A DNA stretch of 64,000 bases from Brachycybe producta (Eukaryota; Arthropoda; Diplopoda; Playtdesmida; Andrognathidae), in NCBI GenBank assembly GCA_036925085.1, contig JAUPFP010000001.1:11290354-11354353 (forward strand), read 5' to 3'. The notes beneath the pieces were generated by a model that was not told the DNA's origin, did no database searches, and worked only from the letters and a program-made list of their open reading frames with translations. The translations under genes and the position numbers were made by a program. Below are positions 1 through 9,774 of the stretch, one piece after another (the stretch's first letter is position 1; each line of letters starts with the position of its first letter).

Positions 1-120
1 CTGCATGTGCTTCAGTGTTCTTGTGTCTGCCGTGCTTTCTCGTCTCTGAGTGAGTGCTTGTGCATGAGTGGGGGTATTTGTTGGGGGGTGCTTGCATGTG
101 TGCCAGCTTGCATGTTTTTT

Positions 121-226
121 TCCTGTGCTGTCCTGCCCTGTCCCTCTTCGATGTATCTCCACCTTGACGTGGTGAAGAGGCTCGAGCCTGTTTTATATAA
201 AGGCCGCTAAGAGAGATACAATTCAT
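121..226 (+). promoter_or_regulatory. TATA-containing block inside the satellite, copy 1
   Basis: A block of about 105 bp, ending in TTTATATAAAGGCC and a short leader, is repeated almost exactly at 621-726. The offset is 500 bp, four satellite units. It looks like a promoter core, but no reading frame follows, so promoter activity is only a guess. Confidence 0.35.
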
Positions 227-620
227 GTGTTGCTGTAGTGACCAAAACCGCAAAATGCGGTTAACATGCGGATTTTGGGTCTTCGAAAACCGCATTCTAC
301 TCATTTCATCGTGCTATTTGCACGACAGTGAAGTAGCAGGACTAAAATAAACTAAGTCCTAAATAAATGTTGTACTGACCGATACAGCATAATGCGGTCT
401 TTGGGTCTTCGATAACCGCATGCTACTCATGGCATCGTGCTATTGCATGACTGTGATGTAGCAGGACAAAGATACTCTGCCACGTGCTACTCATTGCATC
501 GTGCTTCGGTTCGACAGTGAAGTAGCACAGGCAAAGTCTGAAAAAAAGCTGTAATGACCGAAAATACGGCAAAGTGCGGTTCTTTTGCGGTTCTTGACTC
601 TTTGAAATCCGCATGTTTTC

Positions 621-726
621 TCCTGTGATGTCCTGTCCTTTTCCTCTTCGATGTATCTCCACCTTGTCGTGGTGAAGAGGCTCGAGCCTGTTTTATATAA
701 AGGCCGCTAAGAGAGATACAATTCAT
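621..726 (+). promoter_or_regulatory. TATA-containing block inside the satellite, copy 2
   Basis: Second copy of the 121-226 block, with a few substitutions. The TATA-like TTTATATAAAGG and the following CCGCTAAGAGAGATACAATT are unchanged between copies. Confidence 0.35.
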
Positions 727-1297
727 ATGTGGCGGTTATTGGGTATATTTCGTAAACCGCCACGCTACTACTCACACCGTGCTATTGCACGACCGTGAAG
801 TAGCAGGACTAAAATAAACTAAGTCCAAAATAAATGTTGTACTGACCGATACAGCATAATGCGGTATATGAGTCTTCGATAACCGCATGCTACTCATGGC
901 ATCGTGCTATTGCACGACTGTGATGTAGCAGGACTAAAATAAACTAAGTCCAAAATAAATGTTGTACTGACCGATACAGCATAATGCGGTATATGAGTCT
1001 TCGATAACCGCATGCTACTCATAGCATCGTGCTAATGCACGACTGTGATGTAGCAGGACTAAAATAAACTAAGTCCAAAATAAATGTTGTACTTACCGAT
1101 ACAGCATAATGCGGTGTTTGGGTCTTCGATAACCGCATGCTACTCAAGGCATCGTGCTAATGCACGACCATGGAGTAGTAAAAAAAAGTTCTAAGTCAAA
1201 TAAGCCTAACACCGAGAAAACATTTATGACTTTCGGTGATCGATAAACTTGAGATGGAGTTACGACAGGGGACCGTAAACCCCTGGCGTACCTATGA

Positions 1298-1447
1298 CTT
1301 CTTTACATTTTCTTTACAATGTTTAAGGGTGCGTTGGACAAACCGCAGCCTTTGATTAGCTTTGGCAACTGCTTTGGTTATATGATCTTTCCAAAGCATG
1401 TCCTTGGACAAGGTTAAGCTAAGATATTTGATGGTATCAACATGGGC
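1298..1447 (-). pseudogene. CR1-like reverse transcriptase fragment
   Basis: About 150 bp closely match 39885-40032, inside the better preserved CR1-like copy at 39356-40342, in the same orientation. The fragment corresponds to the region just after the RT catalytic core. Both ends are truncated. Confidence 0.75.
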
Positions 1448-1535
1448 TGTTAATATTGAATGGCTTTTCTCCTATCGGTGACATTATATTAAGCAACTAA
1501 CAGAAATGAGCATTAGCTCACTTCTCCATAGTAAA

Positions 1536-3047
1536 TGTTAGAGGCTAAATTGAGAAAATTTAACCTCTAACATGAATAAACCCATATTGCATCATAAAAT
1601 GAAATATACAAACAATAAATATTAGTTATGAGTATTGCACCATATTATGAAAGAAAAAATAAAAGTAATTAGTGACAGGAAACAAAGAACTATGATCAAA
1701 AGAAAGATTAGTTCAAACAGGAAATAAAATAATTTAAAAGACTCATACAAGTAATAGTAGAAAGGATTATAGAAACAGGAAACAAAAAGAAAAAATGAAA
1801 ACTTAAAAAAGTAATTAATAAAAAATTAAAACAAACCGATTCGACAGAATGGTCAAGGGTCAGAATTCTGACATTTCAAAATTTAAGTTAAAGAATTGAA
1901 AGTTAACTGAGCAAATGATGAAAAAAATAGATAAAGCCAAAAAGGAAACACAAAAAACCAAAAAATTAGATGGTATCGGGTAAAAAAGGCATAACTCCGG
2001 ATGCCTCATAGCGAAGCATAAAAAACTTAAAAATCCAAAAAAGAGTAAACAAAGTCCGGAAGTCTTAATATTATAAAAAGAGTAACATTTTGTTTGACAG
2101 AGAGTTTTTTCTGGAGGAGGACGTGAGAGGCTCGTTCGGTTAGAGTATTGGATATAGAGGTTGAGAGTCTTAGTGGAGAGTTGGGAGTTAAAAAACAAAA
2201 GTTTGAAAGTTGGTTTGAAAAGTGATGTGTTAATAGTTCTAAAAAGTGATTTGAGTGATTCGAGAAATTTGTGAGTGTTCCCAAAGAGAGAGAGGAAATA
2301 TCGGATACCGGAGGGAAAGTGAGACAATAATAAGAAAAGGTAAGACAAAATACTTATTCTTGATTGGCTAAGGATAGTGGGAAAGGATACCCAAATAGAG
2401 ATATAGTGGGAAAGGATACCCAAATAAGGATAGTGGGAAAGGATACCCAAATAGAGATATAGTGGGAAAGGATACCCAAATAGAGATATAGTGGGAAAGG
2501 ATACCCAAATAGAGATATAGTGGGAAAGGATACCCAAACCAGAGATAGTGGGAAAAGATACCCAAACAGGGATAGTGGGAAGGATTAAAGGAACCACTTA
2601 ATAATAGAGAGACTCCAGAGTTATACCAAACAACATAAGTGTTTGAATTGGAGAATTGGTTATTTTTTTTAATTACTAAGGTGAGAGAATACTCAAGGTA
2701 GATGACTAAGGATAAGTGCTGTAACATTGATGTTGTAATAAAGTGTTTAGTGTATTAGAATTGAAATCTAACCTAGAAGGGTTAAAGGAATCGATGCAGC
2801 AAGGCATTTCCTGTATTTAAAATTGCTTAAGTCAACATATAAACCCAATTTATTATTTGTATTAACACTAAAAGATAAAATAAAATTTGTGCATTTTTTC
2901 ACTCAACACATTTTTATTTTTTCGGCTTCGAATTTGTACAGAAGCCTTCATTGGCTTAAAGAACCTGCAATTACAAACTGAAACCTCCCTCGTTACATTT
3001 GTTTATTCAGAAACTCACCTTCTTCCCAAGGTGAGGTAACGATAACA
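1536..3047 (+). mobile_element. Family-X LTR, diverged, probably solo
   Basis: Starts TGTTAGAGG and is followed about 25 bp later by the inverse CCTCTAACA, the same terminal palindrome seen in the other family-X LTRs (4404, 16009, 50054, 58898). The interior shares AT-rich stretches and the word AGTCCGGAA with the 4404 LTR. It ends GATAACA, like the AATAACA end of the family. No target duplication or primer site could be matched, so the right border is approximate. Confidence 0.55.
2374..2585. repeat. 29-bp minisatellite within an LTR
   Basis: About seven tandem units of GTGGGAAAGGATACCCAAAT plus a short purine-rich tail; some units are about 3 bp shorter. Long minus-strand ORFs across it encode only repeated VSFPTIS-type peptide and are artefacts. 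Confidence 0.9.
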
Positions 3048-3339
3048 AGGAGGAGAAATCAACATAAACACTTAATTTTCAACAGATGCAATTTTTAAAT
3101 TACGAAAATTTTCGCCCCAATGGAAACAAGCCCCTATTCAGAAAAAAAGTATTTTACTACACTGCATGAAATTGGAATGAACTGAAGTCCCAAAACCAAA
3201 ATTGCTTCCTTACAATTACAATTAGTACTCTGCTAGCAGCCAAATCGGCCTATGAGAGAGGGACATAAAAGTCCACATGCAGCATTAAGCATTGTCAAGC
3301 ACATATATAAAAACAAAATGAATATACAAATGTCAATCC

Positions 3340-3480
3340 CACAAACCAAAATTATCCCCATTCACCACTGCCTCAGGAAGAGAGTTCCATTGTCTTATAA
3401 CTCCAGGGAAAAAACCAATAATATGAATCTGTCCTAGCAAAAATCTCCCTAATCAACTGGTATGCAGTCCTTAAGCCCCC
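3340..3480 (-). pseudogene. Diverged CR1-like 3'-end fragment
   Basis: Reading the minus strand gives a W-N-S-L-P motif with flanking residues like those at the C-terminus of the CR1-like ORF at 39419-40108. The DNA match AGGAAGAGAGTTCCATTGTC against 39490-39510 supports it. More diverged than the other CR1 pieces in the window. Confidence 0.5.
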
Positions 3481-3539
3481 TTTGGTACATAAAATGTATA
3501 AATTAATTTATAAGTGTCAATCGGCGGTTATATATATAT

Positions 3540-4380
3540 TGTGACGGACCTTTTTCCACTAGTAGAATCTGCTCTTTTAAGTTAATGTGAGCGAGTTTGC
3601 ACTCGTATTGATAGTGAGTGGCTAGGTCACTAATTCTACTGGCCCGGGAGGACTAGACCAATATAACGTCTATTTTGTGTCCTCACTAGTCTCTGGCTAA
3701 AGACTTTCACAATGTGAAATATATAACAATACTTATAACAAAAACTAAAACATATAACAATACTTTTTTGCGTTGCAGGTTTGCACCTGGTTGGAGCCTT
3801 AAAGTATCCAAAAGGGTAAAAAGCTGCAAATTAATGATGAAAATCGAGTTCAGAAATGTCCAACGCGAAAAGAATAACATTCAAAAACACCACTGGTTTT
3901 AGTTAAAGTAGAATATGAGTTTTATTCCGTAGATAAAATATAAAACAAATCGAAGTGGTATTAAAGCACAACACTTAAAAATAATAACTTTGAGAAATTG
4001 AAAATAAAAGAACCTAGCCAAAATCGGGCATAGGTTCGGTCTGTTAAGAATCGCTCTCGAACATACAAAAGTAACCCTTTATATACCCTGAGAATCCAGA
4101 AGTCGGATTCTCAGGGCACACACTTTCTATTGGCTAAATTAAACGTTTGGCCCAAACAGACCAATCAAAAGATTGATCTATTTGGCCAAAATCATGATTC
4201 ATCCCCTGTTATCACTCTTAGGTGATAACAGGAGTAAAAACGAAAACAATCGAATTAAAAATTAATAAAAATCTACTCATGTGGAAGCAAAAACGAGGGG
4301 GAACGGAAAGGTCAAGATCAAAATAACAAATATAGTATCTGGGTCACTTGGTACCAAAAGTACCGAGTGGCCCAGAAGCT
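3540..4380 (-). mobile_element. Family-Y LTR-like sequence
   Basis: Starts TGTGACGGACC on the plus strand and contains the near-palindrome GCAGGTTTGCACCTGG at 3775-3790, as the family-Y LTRs at 23565 and 43515 do. The TATA-like word TTTATATACCC reads as a promoter on the minus strand. The right border is unclear because the family-X element starts at 4404. Confidence 0.45.
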
Positions 4381-4403
4381 TAACGAATACATGGTGACGC
4401 TAT

Positions 4404-6222
4404 TGTTAGGTGTAGAAATAACAAAACACCTAACATATTCTAAAAAATACGATAGAAGATAAAAAATAAATTAACTAATTAGTAATACATTAATGGTCAA
4501 TGAGGAAATTAAAAAATTCATTAAAAGTCAAACATCCCGTTTAAAAAATAAAAAATAAAAGTAACATTTTGCACACTCGGTATAAAGGAAGTTGTTCAAA
4601 AAGGAAATAAAAAGAAAAAAGAAAAATAAAGAAGAGAAGAAAAATGAAAAAAGGATTGATAATTATAACTAGATTATTGTTAATAATTTAGTTATTAATT
4701 ATTGCATATTGGCTATTTAATTAATAAAATAAAATAAAAATATTAATTTCCAAATAGAAATATAGTTAATTTCTTTAAATAGAAGGTAAATACAATAGTA
4801 AAATAGTCTCAAATAAAAAATTTATAAAAAATTAAAAGAAATAAAAGGGGTTAAATTAAAAAAGGCAAAATTGTTACAAAGTGGAAAAACAGGATGAAGA
4901 CAAAAAAGAAAATGATCAAAATGTTGGATAACGGTTTAAGAAAGGAACTTGATGTCATAAAATAAGTACGATAACATCGAAGAAAAGGCTTAATGCAGGA
5001 AATACATAGCGAAACATTAACTACACAAATTCATAATAACAGGAAATCATAGTCCGGAAACGTACGTAATAAAAGAGGTAGCCATGTTTATTTTAGTCAG
5101 ACGCTCGAAATTGGAGAAACGAAACACAAAATGTAGTCGCAGTCTGAATTGGAGGTAGTTAGAAAGAATCTCAAAATTGGAGAAGTGAGAGTCGCAAATT
5201 TGAAGTACCAGAAAATCCATTGGAATATCAAGAGAGTAGTGAAGTGTGTGAAAGTGCAAGTGCCCAAATAGGAATACCAGAAGAAGCAACAAGTGGTCAC
5301 CAGGATTTTTCCAGGAAATTGAAGAGAAGCTGATTCCCATCAAGATTCATCTCGTGGAGAACATTTCAACTATTTTAGGATAGGACAAGATATAATTTCT
5401 AATAATAGAAGGCCACATAAAACCTTCCAAAATGGGAAAGAGGGACCAAACAAGGAAATTGAGATTGGGAGAATAGAATGGTTGAGATTATTGTATCCCT
5501 GTTATGCAAAGTGAAAAAAAGGAGGACAAAACAAAGAAATTGAGATTGAGTGAATAGAAATTTAAGATTACTGTATCCCTGATATCCAAAGTGAAAGGGG
5601 GGGACACATGATAATAAAATAGAGGTTAAGTGTGTTGATTTATCAAGAACTCAATACCCTTGTTGTCGTAATAACCAGTATGATAGTGGTTGTGATCAGT
5701 TTTAATACAGCATTAATTAGAGCCCCTATGAGAATTAATTCACAACCGTGGACGGAGTGAATACCATCTTAGTGGTTTTACTACTCTGCATTCCATCCTT
5801 CTGTGACCCTTAAACCTCTGGTAGAAGTGTCATTGGGCTTATCATGAGACACTGACTTCTTAATCCAGTGGACACACATTGAGTAAATGAAAAAGGGTTA
5901 AGTGAAATGGTTAAACAAATTAAAAAGAAATGAATGAGAGTAGTTAGGGAACTATAGAAAATAAACAAATTGTATAACCATTGTTGTTATTTTACTATAA
6001 ATAAAAGAAAATGTTGCTGTATTATTCATGTATAATTAAGTCAAATAAAATTAATCAGGTAACATCCAAACAAATGAATCCGGATTTATGAGAAGGGTTC
6101 AACAAGTCTTGCCTTGCTACGACCTGTATAAGCCTTCATGGGCTTTAGGACTTAACCTTTTCTCGTAAAAGATAAAATAAGTCTTTTTCCTGTCCCTAAC
6201 CAGAGGCAGGCGAGAAATAACA
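4404..6222 (+). repeat. 5' LTR of family-X copy 1
   Basis: Begins TGTTAGGTGT, followed 20 bp later by the inverse ACACCTAACA, and ends AATAACA two bases before the primer site. About 1.8 kb. Two units of roughly 75 bp at 5455-5600 form its internal minisatellite. Confidence 0.75.
5455..5600. repeat. Two-unit tandem repeat of about 75 bp in the LTR
   Basis: Two diverged units, each holding AATTGAGATTG, a GAATAGAA word and TGTATCCCTG followed by CAAAGTGAAA. It occupies the part of the LTR that holds an unrelated minisatellite in other family members. Confidence 0.6.
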
Positions 6223-6224
6223 AG

Positions 6225-6242
6225 TGGCGCAGTCGACAGGAT
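6225..6242 (+). promoter_or_regulatory. Primer binding site, tRNA-Ser type
   Basis: TGGCGCAGTCGACAGGAT lies two bases after the LTR end. It complements a tRNA 3' end of the form CGACUGCG-CCA, the acceptor arm known for tRNA-Ser used by the Drosophila 17.6/297 group. The same site recurs at 19314 and, with one change, at 61797. Confidence 0.7.
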
Positions 6243-6745
6243 ATTTTTTTTAAAACTGTTGGATGTTTTTAGAACAGGATAAATGAGAATTATTGTTTTA
6301 GAGTTGACAGATTTTTGCCAGTTTCGTCTTCATAAAACTTCTTGTTAGTTGTCTCAGGATTTTGTTGTTGATAAGCTGTTAAATTTGTTTATTTGATATT
6401 GTTGTGGGAGATTCAAACCCAGGTAGAAATTCCCCGGGACATTAGTGGCCACTTAAGTGCATGATAGATTTAAGTTGCATTTGTTTTGTGTTTTTTTATT
6501 TTTATTTTATTTTATTGCTGGTTTTAAAATTTGTGTTGGGGGTGTATTGTGGGGATGGATTAGATTGGTGTGATCCTGCATTCATAAAAACACGCCTGCA
6601 CCCCACACAAAAAAGTCCCATAAAAGAGGACAAAAATATTGAAGTTGTCCAAGTTAGGAAATCATAAAACCAGTAGATAAAATGTTATGTTTATTTTATT
6701 TATATGTGAAAGAGAAAATAAAACAACACGTCCGGAGTACCAAGG

Positions 6746-7123
6746 GTGAAATTGCATCAATACCCAAATGCACATAAATGGTATATGATTCGCTCTTCGT
6801 ACCCACAACAACCAGGTGTTACTAGATTCGCCAGTATAGCACCGGCTCTCCATTTTAACGCTGTCGCCTACAAACGTCGAATACAACTGGAACGAATTAA
6901 ACAAAAAGTTGGCCCGTATGTTCCGTGTTTAGAGCCAGATTGGGGATCCGAAGTAAGAGTCGAGCAAGGACTCATCAAAACTACCGAACGCACTATTGAC
7001 TGGGTGAACCGGTCCAACAACAAAAATCATCCATACGAAAGTGTAATCGATCTTCTGGGTGTCTACAACCCACAACTTCCAAACGGATCACAAGCTACAG
7101 AACCCATTGAAGAAGCCGTGTGA
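6746..7123 (+). CDS. First ORF of family-X copy 1, unknown
   Basis: A 125-residue ORF, intact and with no stop. It follows about 500 bp of leader after the primer site. It is basic in its middle part (around residues 43-54) and contains a P-C-L-E-P-D-W stretch near residue 60. It lacks the CP...C...CxxH module of its neighbours and does not match the first ORF of copies 2 and 3. I do not recognise a family. Its position before the accessory chain and gag suggests a retroelement accessory protein. Confidence 0.5.
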   Translation: MKLHQYPNAHKWYMIRSSYPQQPGVTRFASIAPALHFNAVAYKRRIQLERIKQKVGPYVPCLEPDWGSEVRVEQGLIKTTERTIDWVNRSNNKNHPYESVIDLLGVYNPQLPNGSQATEPIEEAV

Positions 7124-7286
7124 AGAATGGGATTGGGACCTTCAAATAATTTTGGGGGAGAAACTCCTGACGAAAATTGAAAACGAACCCTCCCAATAAA
7201 GTAACAAAAATTTGTAAACCAGCTTACTCGCTAGTGCATACAAATTCATCCGTGCTTGGTGCTTTTCTCGTTTAAAACATTTTCCC

Positions 7287-7505
7287 GTGTATGGAGATAA
7301 AATAAATGTACTTTGTTCCATGGACCAGTTGCCTTGTGTTTTACCTTGGTGCCCAATAACCCCAAATTGCGAAATAATTGATTTAGGAGCATACGATCAC
7401 AATATCTTATGTGTTACACATTTACACATTTACGAGGTGGAAGAGTTTAAATTCTGGCTAGAAGTGCTTGAATTGTTGCGAGAAATAAAAATTCTGTGTC
7501 AATAA
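7287..7505 (+). CDS. Small Cys/His accessory ORF, type D
   Basis: A 72-residue ORF. Residues around 21-45 read W-C-P-I-T-P-N-C-E-I-I-D-L, then a spacer, then L-C-V-T-H-L. This is CP-x4-C followed by C-x2-H, a plausible single zinc site. A matching sequence (WCPIT-x-C-x-IIDL ... C-x-THL) occurs at 21106-21275 in copy 2, which shows conservation between diverged copies. The second half is a predicted helix rich in Glu and Leu. Function unknown. Confidence 0.6.
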   Translation: MYGDKINVLCSMDQLPCVLPWCPITPNCEIIDLGAYDHNILCVTHLHIYEVEEFKFWLEVLELLREIKILCQ

Positions 7506-7534
7506 TTAGACGGACTTCGAATGAACCTCGAAGG

Positions 7535-7846
7535 ATGAGTGAAGACACATATCTAACACCAACCATTGGAACCATAGTGACAGTTTGTCCCTATACAGGT
7601 ATCTGTTTTAGAGCTCCTAGCAATCTAAACAACCCACATCAGTAGAAGTGTTTAAGCCACGATTTTGAATTTAGTATCCGAAGTTTCCCGTATATCACAT
7701 TAGGAAGACCGGGATCTTCAAACGTACAAGCTTGCCTGGAATATAACAAACTGCATAGGTTTCTAGATTCATTCATATTGCCACCCCCAATTAATGAGAT
7801 CAGAAACTTCTTTAATAAAATAGTTTGCAGTCAGCATGAACAGTAA
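7535..7846 (+). pseudogene. Small Cys/His accessory ORF, type C, one stop
   Basis: Starts ATG at 7535 and runs in one frame to TAA at 7844-7846, with a single TAG near 7643. It reads V-C-P-Y-T-G-I-C-F-R-A-P, later K-C-L-S-H, then Y-I-T-L-G-R and an E-Y helix ending N-F-F. The same order (CPY-x3-C-F-R-x-P ... ITLGR ... EY ... NFF) is found at 20795-21096. The conserved CP-x3-C / C-x2-H residues suggest zinc binding. The stop makes this copy non-functional unless it is read through. Confidence 0.6.
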
Positions 7847-8042
7847 TGGTGAATGTCCATTAGGATCTCATTGTATTTACATTATTCAGAAGGGTACGGG
7901 AAAGGTAAAGTGTGTTTTTCACCACAATATATATCAACCAGAAGAGTTTTATCAAGGAGTAAAAGAATTCGAAGAAATACAAAAACGGGTCCAGGAAAGA
8001 TATGAGCATTCCAAAACAAACAATTGTTCCAGTGTCCAATAG
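7836..8042 (+). CDS. Small Cys/His accessory ORF, type B
   Basis: A 68-residue ORF whose ATG overlaps the end of the preceding ORF by 11 nt. It reads E-C-P-L-G-S-H-C, a 12-residue spacer, then K-C-V-F-H-H and a charged helix containing E-E-F. The pattern matches the type-B ORFs at 20535 and 63109 (HCP...C ... RCLFH). It overlaps the next ORF by 19 nt, so the chain would need reinitiation, frameshifting or separate messages to be expressed. Confidence 0.6.
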   Translation: MNSNGECPLGSHCIYIIQKGTGKVKCVFHHNIYQPEEFYQGVKEFEEIQKRVQERYEHSKTNNCSSVQ

Positions 8043-8245
8043 GCCCACACTGTATAATAAGATTTCATAAAGAAAATAAGAAAGTTGAGTGCCGAGTACA
8101 TGATTATTGGCATTGCACAGGTAAATGTGTACTTGGTTGCCCATGCAAAACAGATGTAAAATCTATTGCATTAAAAAGAAACAGTTTTGACATAGAAGAG
8201 GACTTGGGATCATGCTTGGAAGCCTTATTCTTTCAAGAAAATTAA
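8024..8245 (+). CDS. Small Cys/His accessory ORF, type E
   Basis: A 73-residue ORF with Q-C-P-I-G-P-H-C, an 11-residue spacer, then E-C-R-V-H: the same CP-x4-C / C-x2-H module as its neighbours. A second cysteine cluster follows (C-x3-C-x3-C-x-C, around residues 31-41), not seen in the other types. The tail is acidic. It resembles type B most and may be a tandem duplicate. Confidence 0.55.
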   Translation: MFQCPIGPHCIIRFHKENKKVECRVHDYWHCTGKCVLGCPCKTDVKSIALKRNSFDIEEDLGSCLEALFFQEN

Positions 8246-8264
8246 GAAAGCTGAATTTATAAGT

Positions 8265-8747
8265 ATGGAGGTTTCCACAAAAGTAGCTATTGAGGTTTAT
8301 CACATAGCAAAGGGATCAGGAGAACACATTACATTAAGTTTATCACGACAAATTTATCGACTTACAGAGGAGGCTTGAAACAAGGATGTACCAGTATTTG
8401 AGTCTATTGCGCGACAATTGCAGATAGATCCTAATGTGGAGACAGATCTTATTACTTTGTTAAATGAAGTTTATCAAGGAAGTGCTTCATTGGGTAAGGT
8501 AATTGTAGCTTATGCACTTGTGATACAGTTGGCAAGATCTGAATTTGAGGAAAGCATAGCCATAGTAGCTTTCGAAACGGATACATTTGAGACAGTGCCA
8601 ATTCACGAGATACTTACTAGACGTAGGGAAAGGTGTCCTAGATCAAGAGACTGTCATTTTGAATGGGTAAGAAATAGCAGAAATCCGAGAAAATATCGTT
8701 GCACTACACACGGATTTGTGGTAAACGAAAATTTAGAGCTTGTTTAA
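8265..8747 (+). pseudogene. Bcl-2-like domain fused to a Cys/His module, one stop
   Basis: ATG at 8265, one in-frame TGA at 8376, TAA at 8745-8747. Residues 24-34 read L-S-R-Q-I-Y-R-L-T-E-E, at the BH3 position. Then F-E-S-I-A-R-Q-L, a D-P turn and L-L-N-E-V-Y-Q-G lead into S-L-G-K-V-I-V-A-Y-A-L, which aligns with the BH1 core of Bcl-2 proteins (E-x-F-x-D-G-x-x-W-G-R-I-V-A-x-F). Spacing from the Q-L to this core differs from human BCL2 by about one residue. No BH2 and no membrane tail are seen; instead the C-terminus carries RCP-x4-C ... R-C-x2-H. Known Bcl-2 relatives regulate apoptosis at mitochondria; that role here is inference. Confidence 0.55.
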
Positions 8748-8774
8748 AAAAATTATTTGGGAATAATCGTCAAA

Positions 8775-9655
8775 ATGGCTACTGAAGAGTCATCAAGTGG
8801 ATCTGGAGGTGGACAACCTTCACAGATGAACCACACCAGCTTAATTCCATTCTTTTCGGGAGACGACAAAGGTCCTTCCGCAAAAGAAATATTTGAGCAG
8901 TCGGAAGACTGGCAAATTGGTCAAAGGAATTCCAAATTGTTCTGTTCAAATCAAAATGTCGAGGTCCAGTGGCAGAATTTTTTCGAGACCATCCTGCTGT
9001 TAGACAAATTACGGAGATCAAAGAACTAAAAGAATTGATCATCCAAAGATTTGAACCAATCGAACCAAAGTTAGTTTCTATGCAGAAGTTCTTGGAAGAG
9101 AAACAGGGCAGTTCAGAATCAGCCATAGAGTATATTTCTAGAGTAAAAACCAGACGTAGAGCATTCACGAGCAAAACTCCGTCAGAAGATGAGATAACAA
9201 TGAGAGACAAAATGATTCAAAATCAGATCATAAAAGGCCTTCATCCTAAAATCAAAAGATTTGTTTTGTCAAGAAATCCTTTTGATCTAGATGAGACCAT
9301 AAAGATAAGTCTAGCAGAAGAAGAAAATGAAAAGCTAGTAAGTGCAAGATACGGATTAAATGTTCTAAATGAAGAAGATCCAGAAACAAATCTTTTGAAG
9401 AAGGTAGAAGAGAAGATCGCTAAAATTGAGTTACAAAACAAGAAAGAGATAGCGGCTTTAGCGGACAAATACAAACGAGATTCAGAGAAAGTCACAAAGG
9501 AAAAAGAGGGAAAAGCACAAAACCAAAGTAGCAAGGACATTGAATGTTATAGCTGTCATAAAAGGGGACACTATGCAAAGGATTGTTGGAGCCGGAACAG
9601 AAATGTACCACAACAGCCTATCAGGGTCAATACACCAAGAAATGGTTGCACTGGC
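8775..9655 (+). pseudogene. Gag polyprotein of family X, frameshifted
   Basis: Starts M-A-T-E-E at 8775, the first ATG in good context after the accessory ORFs. A one-base frameshift near 8915-8920 moves the reading frame; the second frame is open to 9718. The middle part has the helical pattern of Ty3-type retrotransposon gag (L-K-E-L-I-I-Q-R-F ... A-I-E-Y-I-S-R-V). A CCHC knuckle, C-Y-S-C-H-K-R-G-H-Y-A-K-D-C, lies at about 9544-9586. Gag would coat the genomic RNA. Homology ends near 9650, where unrelated palindromic DNA begins. Confidence 0.75.
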
Positions 9656-9674
9656 ATAGCTAGGCACCCGCAGG

Positions 9675-9714
9675 ATGAAAGTCGATTTATTTTCGAAAAT
9701 AAATCGACTTTCAT
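9675..9714. repeat. Perfect 40-bp palindrome
   Basis: Begins ATGAAAGTCGATTTATTTTC and continues with its exact reverse complement. Its arm sequence, ATGAAAGTCGAT, also starts the longer palindrome at 9861. It sits where gag homology ends, so it probably belongs to the inserted element that truncated the retrotransposon. Confidence 0.85.
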
Positions 9715-9774
9715 TTAATATTTACTTTTAAAAACTACATAGTTGCACTAGTAAATATTCATGAGAGGGGCGGG

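Larger units (their letters stand above)
1..1180. repeat. Satellite array, 125-bp unit with higher-order structure
   Basis: Units starting with GACCGATACAGCATAATGCGG begin at about 377, 844, 969 and 1094; the last three are spaced exactly 125 bp. Diverged units lie at 241 and 554. Each unit holds two hairpins: GCGGT paired with ACCGC, and CATCGTGC paired with GCACGAC. The ORFs that cross this array are incidental. The array runs off the left edge, so total size is unknown. Confidence 0.85.
4404..9655 (+). mobile_element. Family-X Ty3/gypsy-like retrotransposon, copy 1 (5' part)
   Basis: In order: an LTR (4404-6222), a tRNA-Ser-type primer site (6225-6242), a leader, six small ORFs (6746-8747), then a gag with retrotransposon-gag sequence and a CCHC knuckle (8775-9650). 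Protease, reverse transcriptase, RNase H, integrase and 3' LTR are absent. The element stops where palindromic sequence starts near 9656. Its ORFs carry single lesions (a stop in the C-type ORF, a stop in the Bcl-2-like ORF, a frameshift in gag), so this is a relatively young but dead copy. Confidence 0.8.

Noticed and set aside
423..726. ORFs in the left satellite
   Set aside because: They cross repeat units and are not conserved between units.
1860..2727. Long minus-strand ORFs with repeated VSFPTIS peptides
   Set aside because: They are produced by the 29-bp minisatellite and have no resemblance to a protein.
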